A program made the translations under genes and the position numbers. A DNA stretch of 15,015 nt from assembly GCA_024232355.1 (NCBI GenBank), contig JAAEPW010001327.1, positions 1-15,015 on the forward strand, in the 5' to 3' direction. Below are positions 1 to 8,200 of this stretch, in pieces. Within the stretch, counting starts at the first letter, position 1, and each line of letters opens with the position of its first letter. The notes under the pieces are model-generated. The model was not told the origin of the DNA, made no database searches, and saw nothing but the letters and a program-made list of their open reading frames with translations. Source of the stretch: Chloroflexota bacterium (GTDB lineage: Bacteria; Chloroflexota; Anaerolineae; B4-G1).

Positions 1-76
1 TCAGTCCTTTCTTCGCCCTCCATTATACACTAATTTCCTGTGAAAGATTGTCTTACCTATATTGGCACAGAGGGGC
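1..76. other. AT-rich segment unlike the gene it ends; possible mobile-element edge or rearrangement junction
   Basis: Composition changes sharply near position 72-76, from GC-rich NTPase coding sequence to AT-rich sequence. On the minus strand this segment has a TATAAT box (22-27) and a purine-rich AGAAAGGA (5-12) just before the window edge, which could be the leader of another gene. The reading frame simply runs through it until TGA at 3-1. An insertion-sequence end is one explanation and a deletion or recombination joint another. No terminal inverted repeat or transposase can be seen because the window stops here. Confidence 0.3.
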
Positions 77-849
77 ACGTCGCCCACTCCCTCGCGCGTC
101 AACGGCACCAGCTCCGGGACAGAGGCCAAACCAGGCCGCTCCCACCCCAGCCGCTGTAACCAAGGAACAGCATCCGTATCACCCGCCAGAAAGCGCGTTG
201 AGAGAATCACCCGCCCCCCCGGTAGCGGCGTTAATGGGAAAAGGTCTGCCCCAGCCTGCCAGTCGGCGGCCTCGTCCGCACCGTCCAGGATTACCACCAG
301 CCGTCGACCATCCGGCAGTGGGCGCGCCAGGTAATCACTCGCCATTCCCCGCCACATCTCCACGGACGTGTTCGCGCTCCCCGGTACCTCGTCCCCGTGC
401 AATGCTGCCAGTCGCGCCGTCAGCGCCGCAAAGACCACACTTCCCAGATTGGTCCGAAACCGTACACTGACCGGCACAAATACCACCGCCAGGTCCTCCC
501 GTGCCAACAGCCGCTGGCTCCACCGCACCAACAACGCCGACTTTCCCCGCCCGGCCGGAGCTGCCAGCAGTAAATAAGGCGCTACCTCAGCATCCTCCAG
601 CCACTCGTCCAGCCGCGCCAGGTCTGCCTCCCGTCCTCCAAAAGGCACCGGTTGCTCTGGCGTACCCAGATACTCGGTGATAAAGTTCCGGATGCGCGTC
701 GCATAATCCGTCGGCAGCGACCTGACACCAGTCGTAAGCTGCTGAATGACCACGTTGTGGTCACCCACGATCGCTATCCCACCTGGTCCCGCTATGGCCA
801 CATTCCGACTGTCTTGTACTATCTGTTTACCTTGCGTTTCCTCACCCAC
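1..849 (-). CDS. Short STAND/NACHT-like NTPase with N-terminal signalling module, probably truncated
   Basis: This is the last gene of the operon, 282 residues, ending at a TGA at the window edge. Residues 10-36 are a one-block version of the shared module (IAIVGDHNVVI). A GRE-type entry to a P-loop NTPase follows (FGGREADLARLDEWL, 70-84), then Walker A APAGRGKS (97-104), Walker B LVVILDGADE (184-193) and a sensor strand VILSTR (214-219). The start chosen is a GTG at 849, because AGGAG lies 6 bp upstream and the resulting N-terminus aligns with those of the other operon NTPases. An in-frame ATG at 891 has a G-rich stretch too close to it. Homologous NTPases continue with a helical lid and usually a repeat domain. 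Here residues from about 258 are coded by AT-rich DNA and lose family resemblance, so I read the gene as broken or fused to foreign DNA. Without a sensor it may be dead, or may act as a short adaptor. Confidence 0.8.
   Translation of the reverse strand: MGEETQGKQIVQDSRNVAIAGPGGIAIVGDHNVVIQQLTTGVRSLPTDYATRIRNFITEYLGTPEQPVPFGGREADLARLDEWLEDAEVAPYLLLAAPAGRGKSALLVRWSQRLLAREDLAVVFVPVSVRFRTNLGSVVFAALTARLAALHGDEVPGSANTSVEMWRGMASDYLARPLPDGRRLVVILDGADEAADWQAGADLFPLTPLPGGRVILSTRFLAGDTDAVPWLQRLGWERPGLASVPELVPLTREGVGDVPLCANIGKTIFHRKLVYNGGRRKD
742..822 (-). other. Signalling module, one-block version, in the short NTPase
   Basis: This encodes residues 10-36 of the 849-1 gene. The block GGIAIVGDHNVVI keeps the G-G-x-A-I-V-G-D-x-N-V-V core of the family. 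The second block (IQIGxARDVTI) is missing: after NVVIQQLTTG the sequence passes straight to the NTPase linker. The segment before the core, VQDSRNVAIAGPGG, aligns with VQGSDHVAQANQGG of the 5238-2059 gene. Confidence 0.65.
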
Positions 850-855
850 AATGCG

Positions 856-860
856 CTCCT
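856..860 (-). promoter_or_regulatory. Ribosome-binding site that sets a GTG start
   Basis: On the minus strand AGGAG ends 6 bp before the GTG at 849. The GTG gives an N-terminus of MGEETQGKQIVQDS, parallel to MTEKPESKKIIVRDS and MTDEQQDKQSVQGS of the sister proteins. The upstream ATG at 891 would add 14 residues with no counterpart in the sisters. Confidence 0.6.
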
Positions 861-910
861 GATGCCAATACCTCTCTCCGCTTTCCCACATCCCCTCCGC
901 TCTATCTCTT

Positions 911-940
911 GCCCCCCGTCTCCTTGTCCCCTTGCCTCCT
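911..940. repeat. G-rich spacer tract with a loose 7-bp period between protease and last NTPase gene
   Basis: Minus strand reads AGGAGGCAAGGGGACAAGGA followed by GACGGGGGGC. The GGGGACA/GGAGAC units recur about every seven bases. A very similar tract is found in the 9892-9988 gap. Short G-rich heptamer-like spacers of this sort are common in intergenic DNA of cyanobacteria and Chloroflexota. Its G-runs lie on the transcribed RNA, so a G-quadruplex is possible. It overlaps the protease stop codon (939-941). Confidence 0.5.
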
Positions 941-2030
941 ATTCACTACCCCGCCTCACATCCACATCCCGCGCCTGCCCGATCTGGATAGCCCCATCAC
1001 CCGCTTCTTGTCTGATCACGGTCACAACATTGCTATCACCGACGATTGCTGTCCCTCCTCGATCCGCCTGCGCAACGTGGCTGCTACCCACAACCTTTTG
1101 GATATGCTGTTCACTCCCGCTTCCCTCAATCAGTTCCTCCAACGGATCGGGGGCGGGCTGCCCCTTACTCAGCCCCTCGCCACCCAAGAGCAGCGCGATG
1201 GGGAAATTGCCGCTCACCTGATAATCCGGCGTCTGCTCCCTGCTCCATTCACGCTTGGCGCTCTGGGGCACGTGCCGCCACACGTGGCTCATCACATCCG
1301 AGACCAGCACCTCCGTCGCCCCTTCCTGCGGCTGGGCGTGGCCCGTCAGCGCTTCGATCAGGTGATACGTAAAGATGCTCATCTTTCCATCTCGACGCAG
1401 ATAAGAGCTTTGATCGCCGGTCGAAGAACTCAGCACCGCTCGTCCTTGCCCCTGCGCCAGATCCTCGATCCCCTTCGCCCCCGGCCCGACAGTTTCCCCT
1501 TCCTCCTCCATAAGCAGCTTGGACGGAACGGCAGCCCCAGCATATCCCTCAGGCAACAGCAGTGGATCCTTCACGCCCATCCCCCCGGCGTGACAACAAT
1601 CGAGCACCACCAACAATCGCTGAGGTCCCAATTCCCCAATCGCCTCGGCCAAGTCCGTGGCCCGCAGCGCGCGAGATTTGATTCTGCCCTCCCGAATATC
1701 ATAGGGAATGAAATAAAACTGCGTCGGATCACTGACCCGGTCACGCCAACCGTGCCCCGTATAGTAGACAACGGCCGTGGCGTTCCCACTCGTGTCAGCT
1801 TCAACACGCTCTTGCAGCCACTCCAGCCCATCCATAATACCCTGCCGGGTAGCATCCTGACCAGTGATAATCTTGACGTTGCCCTCAGGGTACGCGCAGC
1901 GCGCAGGATGCAACAGCACCTCTTCCAGCGCTTTCACATCCTTAGCCACATCGGGCAAGGCCCACCGGGGCACGTAATTCTCATCCACGCCGACCAATAA
2001 AGCATAACCATTCATAAACTGCTTGGACAT
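939..2030 (-). CDS. Caspase-like (peptidase C14, metacaspase-type) protease with C-terminal signalling module
   Basis: This 363-residue protein is the predicted effector of the operon. It starts directly with the caspase fold (GYALLVGVDENY, 8-19). The catalytic His is H93 in VVYYTGHGW and the catalytic Cys C146 in VVLDCCHAGG, followed by the substrate-loop segment LSSSTGDQSSYL (200-211) and FTYHLIEALTG (220-230) usual in bacterial C14 enzymes. Members cleave after Asp or basic residues; the specificity here cannot be read. The catalytic domain ends near 285. After an acidic linker (292-305) comes the shared two-block module (310-358), ending five residues before the stop. The start is the ATG at 2030, with GGAGG 5 bp upstream; an in-frame ATG at 2084 would run back into the preceding gene. 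The 28 bp gap to that gene indicates co-transcription. No signal peptide or membrane segment is seen, so it is cytoplasmic. Unregulated activity would probably be toxic, which fits an activation-dependent death effector. Confidence 0.92.
   Translation of the reverse strand: MSKQFMNGYALLVGVDENYVPRWALPDVAKDVKALEEVLLHPARCAYPEGNVKIITGQDATRQGIMDGLEWLQERVEADTSGNATAVVYYTGHGWRDRVSDPTQFYFIPYDIREGRIKSRALRATDLAEAIGELGPQRLLVVLDCCHAGGMGVKDPLLLPEGYAGAAVPSKLLMEEEGETVGPGAKGIEDLAQGQGRAVLSSSTGDQSSYLRRDGKMSIFTYHLIEALTGHAQPQEGATEVLVSDVMSHVWRHVPQSAKREWSREQTPDYQVSGNFPIALLLGGEGLSKGQPAPDPLEELIEGSGSEQHIQKVVGSSHVAQADRGGTAIVGDSNVVTVIRQEAGDGAIQIGQARDVDVRRGSE
957..1103 (-). other. Signalling module, two-block version, at the protease C-terminus
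   Basis: This encodes residues 310-358 of the protease. Block one is GGTAIVGDSNVV and block two is AIQIGQARDVDV. By my count it matches the module of the neighbouring NACHT protein at 30 of 49 positions, although the proteins are otherwise unrelated. IQIG is the tetrad at the centre of RHIM motifs. The C-terminal position mirrors the N-terminal position in the NTPases. Confidence 0.85.
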
Positions 2031-2035
2031 AATGA

Positions 2036-2040
2036 CCTCC
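2036..2040 (-). promoter_or_regulatory. Ribosome-binding site of the caspase-like gene
   Basis: GGAGG on the minus strand lies 5 bp from the ATG at 2030. It picks this start over the upstream in-frame ATGs at 2045 and 2084. Confidence 0.7.
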
Positions 2041-2058
2041 CTATGCATAAACAAAAAA

Positions 2059-5000
2059 CTAATCATCCCACGGCCCAGGTTCATCTTGTGGCTCGCAAGC
2101 CATTTCTTCTACTTCTGGATCAGGGGCATTGCGATCTAGGATAGCAATTAGGACATTATATGCCTTCTCACACACTTCCCAATCTGCATCTTCCAACCTC
2201 GCTAATAGTGAACTAACTGCTCGTACATCACCAAGTTTACCCAGTGCTATCGTTGCACTTCTCCGTACCCATTTGTCCTCGTCCTCCAATCGTTCCAGTA
2301 ACGACTCCACCACACTGACATCACCAAGCATTCCAAGCGCGTCCACTGCACTTGCCCTTACCCATCTCTCCTCGTCTTTCAGTTGTGAGAGCAATGGCTT
2401 CACCATGCAAGTATCACCGAATGCTCCCAAAGCCTCAGTGGCTCTCCATCGAACAGTTCCATCTTTGTCCTTCAATCGTGTCAATAGTGGGTCAATCGCT
2501 CGCACGTCCGACAGTTCCCCCAGTGATTTCGCTGCTCTCCATCGCGTCTTGGCATCCTCATCCTCTAAATCCATCAGCAAAGCCTCTACCGCACGATCGT
2601 CGCCCAGCTTCCCTAGTGCCGATGCAGCTCTCCACCGTACCCACACATGATCATCCTTCAACCGCGCCAACAGTGGCTCCACTGCACGAGTATCGTTGAG
2701 CATTCCTAATGCTTTAGCAACTCTCCATCGTACACCTACATCCTCGTCTTCCAGATTTGCTAGCAGTGGCTCCACCGCTCTTACATCACCAATACGTCCT
2801 AATGCCCTGATTGCAGTCAATCGAATGTTTCTATTCTCGCTCTTCAACAATGCCAAGAGCGGCTCCACCGCTCGCACGTCACCACTGCGACCCAACGCCC
2901 ATGTTGCCCTCGTTCGCACACTATCATCTTTGTCCTCCAGTTGTTCCAACAGCACCTCTATTACTCGCGTACTATCAAGGTCTCCGAGGGCATCCACTAT
3001 CCTTTGCCGTACACCTCTGTGTTCGTTTTCCATCTGCGTCAGTAGCGTTTCCACCACTCTTATGTCACCAATACGACCCAATGCCCACACTGCATTTGCT
3101 CGCATACGCCGGTCTTTGCTCTGCAATTGTGTCAACAGTGGCTTCACTGCTTGCACATCGCCAATTTGACCCAACGCCCACATCGCTCTTGATTTTACAC
3201 TCTCTTCTTTATCCTCCAACTGTGTCAGTAGTGCTTCTATCACTCGCGAGTCACCGATAGCTCCTAGTGCCCACATCACATTTCTCCGCACAACCCGGTT
3301 ATCATCCTCTAGTCGCGTTAATAGACCCTTTATCAGAAGTTGTCCGTAGGTAGTTTCGCGTATAGTGTTGAGTTTGTAGATCGCTGTCCCTGCACCAAAC
3401 TTTACTATGAACTCAAGTAGTCCACTCAGTACATAATTTGCAGCCTTCCGTTGCACCCGCAAATCATCAGCTAAACACATACCCGCCAGCAACAAATCTC
3501 GATGCAGATATTCTTCATACTCGCTGCTCAGCGTCAAAATATCCCCTGCCAGCCGCGTGGCCCGTTCGGCACGATCGCTATCCCGCAGCCCCACATCCCC
3601 CGCCATCAACAGCACAACTTCACGCCAGCGGGACACGTGTGCGTACTTGCGCAGGAACGCCCGCCGTGCGTCGGCATCCTCACCCAACCCCTCCCACAAC
3701 CCGGCCAGGTAGCGCGCCGTGAAATACTCGGCAAATGTCAGATGCAAAAAGCCAAACACCCGCCGTCCACGTTCATCGTATCCCCGCTCGCGAAAGATCC
3801 CGCTGCGCTCACTGATCTGGCCCAGAAATTCCTTGGCATAAACTATCGCTTCCCGTTCCTCGACGCCATCAATATGACAGATGATATCACTGAGAATGGA
3901 TAGCAATTCATCTTCAGAGATATCTCCGCTGGAGCGTGTGGCAAAGATGCGATACGCCACGGGGCTAAGCAAGCGAATCACGCGCTCCGTATCCAACTCT
4001 ACCCCGTGTCGCCGGTAGGGCCAGCTAGCGATGAGCGTCTCCGCCGCGTGAGCGTAAAGCTCTACCCGCCGGTTGGGCAGCTTTCGACCCCGCCAGTTCA
4101 CCAGCGCGATGATCGTCAGCAGGAGCGGGTTCTCCGCCAACCTGTGGATACCCGGCCGCTCTTGGATCGTCTTGCTCAATTCCTGAGCTCGCTCCTGTGC
4201 GTCCTCGCTCAACTCCTCTGCTCCCGCTTCACGCTCGATAGCTTGGTACCATTTCTCCACGAACTCAGTAATCCGCTCCGGTGGCAGTGGCTGGATGGTA
4301 TAGTGAACAAAATCGCCACTCAACCGCGCAGCCTGATAACCCACAATGCGGCTGGCGACGACGAACATATTGCCAGGATAGTCAGCCACCAGCCGCTGGA
4401 TCGCCTCAGCGATGCCCTTGCGCTGGTGAGCGTCAACGACTTCATCCAGCCCATCCAACAGCACTAGCGCCTCTCCAGAATCCAGCACGTGCTGAAAGAG
4501 CGCCGCCCACTTGGGCTCACACGTCTCGCGGATATACGTATCCAGCGTCAGAGCGCGACTATTCGCCTGTGCCTGCGAAAACTGCACGATCCGCACAAAG
4601 ATAGGCAACCGCTCCAGCATCACCGCACCCACATTCTCACCCATCCCACAGGCCATAGCATACGCGATATAGCGCAGTAGCGTGCTCTTGCCACAACCGG
4701 GATCACCCAACACCACCACCTGTGGGCGGCGCAGCAGATCGGCAATCTCCATTGGTTTTCCATCATCCCCGCGCCCACCCCGTGCCATCATCCGCCAGGC
4801 CAAATCAGCCGTCATATCTGCCTCTTCCGCGCTATCCGATATCTCATTCACCCAATCAGGCCACCCGGCATCCGATTCCAATTCGGGTCGCGTCTGTACC
4901 GGTACGAACACATCGTCCATCCGCAGCTTTACCGTGCGGTTCTGCACCCTCGGCGCGATCCCTCCCAGGTCGAGATACTCAAACCGTCGCTGTAGCGACT

Positions 5001-5238
5001 CCAAGTACTCAACCCGCATCTGCCCAAGCTCACGCTCCTCATCAGCAGACGCAGGCCCTGCGTACTGATGAATCGTCACATCCCGTGCCTTCCCTAACTG
5101 GATGCTACTATCACCTGCTCGCTGTTCGATGGTATCAATCACGTTGCCATCCCCCACAATCGCCGTCCCACCCTGGTTCGCCTGAGCAACATGATCGCTA
5201 CCTTGCACACTCTGCTTGTCTTGCTGTTCGTCGGTCAT
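2059..5238 (-). CDS. NACHT-HEAT NLR-like protein with N-terminal signalling module
   Basis: This is a 1059-residue predicted sensor of the STAND/NLR class. Residues 11-59 are the two-block module. A linker region (65-160) with RYL-type helices and the segment VKLRMDDVFVPVQ (103-115) is often seen before bacterial NACHT domains. Walker A is GDPGCGKS (178-185), Walker B ALVLLDGLDEV (257-267), the sensor strand FVVASR (292-297), the NPLLLTI motif 370-376, and the helical end FLHLTFAEYFTARYLA 497-512. Thirteen HEAT-like repeats of about 31 residues follow (633-1040), with core RRxAxxALGxIGDxRAVExLL, then an acidic tail (EVEEMACEPQDEPGPWDD). The start is the ATG at 5238 with AGGA 6 bp upstream; an in-frame extension to 5412 overlaps the preceding gene and is Arg/Trp-rich noise. 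By family analogy NACHT oligomerises on ATP when the HEAT array binds a trigger. The ligand is unknown. Confidence 0.92.
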   Translation of the reverse strand: MTDEQQDKQSVQGSDHVAQANQGGTAIVGDGNVIDTIEQRAGDSSIQLGKARDVTIHQYAGPASADEERELGQMRVEYLESLQRRFEYLDLGGIAPRVQNRTVKLRMDDVFVPVQTRPELESDAGWPDWVNEISDSAEEADMTADLAWRMMARGGRGDDGKPMEIADLLRRPQVVVLGDPGCGKSTLLRYIAYAMACGMGENVGAVMLERLPIFVRIVQFSQAQANSRALTLDTYIRETCEPKWAALFQHVLDSGEALVLLDGLDEVVDAHQRKGIAEAIQRLVADYPGNMFVVASRIVGYQAARLSGDFVHYTIQPLPPERITEFVEKWYQAIEREAGAEELSEDAQERAQELSKTIQERPGIHRLAENPLLLTIIALVNWRGRKLPNRRVELYAHAAETLIASWPYRRHGVELDTERVIRLLSPVAYRIFATRSSGDISEDELLSILSDIICHIDGVEEREAIVYAKEFLGQISERSGIFRERGYDERGRRVFGFLHLTFAEYFTARYLAGLWEGLGEDADARRAFLRKYAHVSRWREVVLLMAGDVGLRDSDRAERATRLAGDILTLSSEYEEYLHRDLLLAGMCLADDLRVQRKAANYVLSGLLEFIVKFGAGTAIYKLNTIRETTYGQLLIKGLLTRLEDDNRVVRRNVMWALGAIGDSRVIEALLTQLEDKEESVKSRAMWALGQIGDVQAVKPLLTQLQSKDRRMRANAVWALGRIGDIRVVETLLTQMENEHRGVRQRIVDALGDLDSTRVIEVLLEQLEDKDDSVRTRATWALGRSGDVRAVEPLLALLKSENRNIRLTAIRALGRIGDVRAVEPLLANLEDEDVGVRWRVAKALGMLNDTRAVEPLLARLKDDHVWVRWRAASALGKLGDDRAVEALLMDLEDEDAKTRWRAAKSLGELSDVRAIDPLLTRLKDKDGTVRWRATEALGAFGDTCMVKPLLSQLKDEERWVRASAVDALGMLGDVSVVESLLERLEDEDKWVRRSATIALGKLGDVRAVSSLLARLEDADWEVCEKAYNVLIAILDRNAPDPEVEEMACEPQDEPGPWDD
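2119..3342 (-). repeat. Coding array of 13 HEAT-like repeats (about 93-bp period)
   Basis: The repeats are visible in the protein as ALGxIGDxRAVExLLxxLEDED every 31 residues, and in DNA as a recurring strand-complementary CACCAA/CCAATGCC motif about every 93 bp. Copies are diverged rather than near-identical, so this is an old array. Seven repeats end in LEDxD and the others in LKD, LKS, LQS or MEN, a mixed surface charge typical of ligand-binding solenoids. Confidence 0.85.
5062..5208 (-). other. Signalling module, two-block version, in the 1059-residue NACHT protein
   Basis: This encodes residues 11-59. Block one is GGTAIVGDGNVI and block two is SIQLGKARDVTIHQY. Counting by eye it matches the 9892-5270 protein's module at 36 of 49 positions, clearly higher than the adjoining linker regions, which do not align. 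Many codon differences between the two copies are synonymous, suggesting selection on the peptide and not recent copying of DNA. Confidence 0.85.
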
Positions 5239-5244
5239 TGTAAA

Positions 5245-5250
5245 TCCTTT
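5245..5250 (-). promoter_or_regulatory. Ribosome-binding site deciding the start of the 1059-residue NACHT gene
   Basis: AAAGGA on the minus strand, with AGGA ending 6 bp before the ATG at 5238. It lies in the 31 bp gap after the upstream gene's TAA. The same gap is G-rich on the mRNA strand (runs of 4, 6 and 5 G between 5252 and 5280). Confidence 0.65.
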
Positions 5251-5269
5251 TGCCCCCAAAAGCCCCCCT

Positions 5270-8200
5270 TTACTCCCCTCGCCTACGTTTCGTTGGCGGG
5301 GCCGCAGCGAACAGCGGCAGCCCCACTTCCAGCGCCTCCACTTCCAACTCCGTGAGCCGAGCAACCACCTGCGCCATGGCTTCCCAGGCGGCATTGGCGA
5401 CATCCTCCACATCCGTCAGCCGCCACCATAGCTGTCGGGCAGCCTTGCGGGCCGTCTGACGATCCTCGATTTTCTCACCGATCGCTCCCAGCGCCACCGC
5501 CGCCACTAAGCGAACCTCTCGATCCTCATCCTCCAGCGTCCGGATGAGGGGCGTCACGGCCTGGGGATCACCTATCTTCCCCAGTGCCCTCGCGGTTGTC
5601 TGTCGCATCTCCCAGTCCTTGTCCCCCAGCGTGCGGATGAGAGGCACCACGGCCTTGGGATCACCGTTCTCCTCCAGTCCCTTCGCCGCCACATAGCGCA
5701 CACCTCCGTCTTCATCCCCCAGCGCGCGGATAAGGAGCTCGACAGCCGGATTGCCTATCTCCACCAGTGCCTCCAATGCCGACCTGCGCCTCCACTTGTC
5801 CTCATCCCCCAGCGTGCGGATAAGAGGCTCGACAACCGGGTCTCCTATCTCCACCAGCGCCTCCAATGCATTCCAGCGCCTCCACTTATCCTCATCCCCC
5901 AGTGCGTGGATGAGGCGCGTCACGGCCTGGGAATCATCTATCTTCCCCAGCGCTCTCTCCGCCGCCTCGCGCACATCTTCATTTTCATCTCCCAACATCC
6001 GGCTAAGGGGCTCCACAGCCGGTTCACCGATCGCCCTCAGCGCCTCCGCCGCAGTCCTGCGCACATCCCCGTCCTTATCCCCTAGCGCCTGGATGAGGGC
6101 CGCCACGGCCGGGGGATCACCGATCGCCCCCAGTGCCTTCACCCCCACCTGGCGCATACCCGCATCCTCATCCTCCAGCACCTGGATAAGGGGCTCCACG
6201 GCTTTGGGGTCAGCCATCGTCACCAGTGCCGTCGCCGCCGTCTGACGCACATCTTCATCCTCATCCCCCAACGCCCGGATGAGAGGCTCGATAGCCCGAA
6301 AGTCGCCGATCACCCCCAGCGCCTCTGCCGCTGCCCGACGCACATTTGCATCATTGTGCTCCGGTGGTACGTCTTCCCGCAGTCCCTCAGGCACCTCTGT
6401 CGGAGCGGGCGTGTGCACTGCCGGGACTGTTTCCTCCAATACTTGGATGAGAGACTCCACAGCTTGCGCGTCGCTTATCTTCCCCAGCGCCTCCGCCGCT
6501 GCCCTACGGACAGTTGCATCGTCACACTCTAATGCTTGGATGAGGTGTTCTGTGGCCTGCTGATCGCCTATCATCCCCAGCGCCTCTGCAGATCTCTGAC
6601 GTACACTGACATCCTCATACTCCAGTGTCTGGATGAGAGTCGCCACGGCCTGGGGATCGCCAATCCTACCCAACGCATCTATCACTATATGATGGCATTT
6701 ACCATTGCCATTATCACCCAACGATTGGATGAGAGCTTCCGTGGCCCGCGAATCACCTAACTTTCCCAACGCTTCTGTTGCCGTCATACGCATATTCTCG
6801 TCATCATCCTTCAGTATCCGGATGAGCGATGCCACAGCTTGTGGGCCACCTATCTTGCCCAACACCCTCGCAGCGGCGAGACGCACCTGCCCGTACTCAT
6901 TCCCCAACACTTGTACAATGGGTTCTACTGCCCGTAAGTCGCCTATCTTCCCCAACGCCTTGATCACTACCCTGCGCACTTTCTCATCCTCCAGTGCCTT
7001 GATAAGAGGCTCCACGGCCCGCGGGTCGCCTATCTCTCCCAATACCATCGCCGCCTCCCAGCGCACACTTTTGTCTTTCTCCAGTACCTGAATGAGGGAC
7101 TCTACCGCCGGTTCGCCAATTGTTCTCAGTATTTTTGCTGCACTCCGATACCGCCATTCGCTCTCGTTCCCCAGCGCCAGAACCGCCCGTCTCACAAGTT
7201 GCTCATTGATTTTCCCCCGTAATTTTCCTGCCGTCTGGGATTCGCTCCGTGGTAGTCTAGGAGCGCGTATCTCTTCCATCATCTTCGCCGATGCCATACG
7301 TAGGAATGCGTCTCTGTCTTCTATCACCTGGACTAGGGGTTCCACAGCCAGCCTGCCGATCTGTACTAGCATTACCGCCGCCGGTTGGGATATAAGTTTG
7401 TCTCCCAATGCCAGAACGAGAGACTTTGTGGCTCGGTCGCCAATTGCCTTTAGCGCATCCGTGGCGCGATGCTGCGCCCACCGTGCCCAGATAAGGTATT
7501 CCACAGCCCGTGGGTCACCTATTTCCCCGAGTGCATCCGCTGCATTTAGGCATACAAACCAGTCTGTATCCCACAACGCTTGGATGAGCGGTTCCACGGC
7601 CCGCGGGTCGCCTATCTTCCCTAGCGCATACACTGCCCTCCGGCGAATGTCTGGAAACCCATCCTTGAGCATTCGGGTGAGAGACTTTACATCCTCAGGT
7701 TCGCCTATTTCCCCCAATGGCCATATCACCGCACTACGCACGTGCCTTTTCGGGTTCCTCAGTGACTGAATGAGAGTATGCCTGGCTTGCGCCTGTTGGG
7801 ATATGGGTAGTCTTACCAATGCATTTACTATTTGCCCACCAAGAATTCCTTGAAAACGCCTACCACTCCAACGGTGCGGGAAGGTAGAGACAGCTTGCAG
7901 GCGCGGAAACATAGACAACGGGGCCTTGAGTTGCTCCAGCCCAGGGTTTTTCCATTCCCACCACACTAGGAGCTGTATTATTCCTAGGATTCGTGGCCCG
8001 AACCAGATACCCCACCAAGCGAGCGTAGACAAGTGCCACGGCATCAAGGACCAAAGGCTCATTATGGCAAAGAGCCATCCGCCTATGGGGACAATCAACC
8101 GATACCGCCACTTTACTCTTACGTTCAGGTAAAGCCGTATCAAGCGGTCAGTCACCCTGCTCGCTGAATCGTGGGGCACTGGCGCTCCGTCCCCCACGAT

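Noticed and set aside
22..52. Complete leftward promoter around the TATAAT at 22-27
   Set aside because: No acceptable -35 hexamer is found at 16-18 bp spacing, so only the -10-like box can be stated.
909..2000. Long plus-strand reading frame of 363 residues
   Set aside because: It is the complement of the caspase-like gene, which has catalytic His and Cys motifs and a good ribosome site. The plus frame has no recognisable domain and low-complexity Ser/Pro/His content.
2119..3342. Regular 90-93 bp periodicity that could be mistaken for CRISPR or satellite DNA
   Set aside because: The repeats are in frame, diverged, and translate into HEAT units. There are no identical short repeats with unique spacers.
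5239..5412. 58-residue N-terminal extension of the 1059-residue NACHT protein
   Set aside because: It overlaps the end of the upstream gene, is Arg/Trp-rich without homologous pattern, and a proper ribosome site precedes the ATG at 5238.
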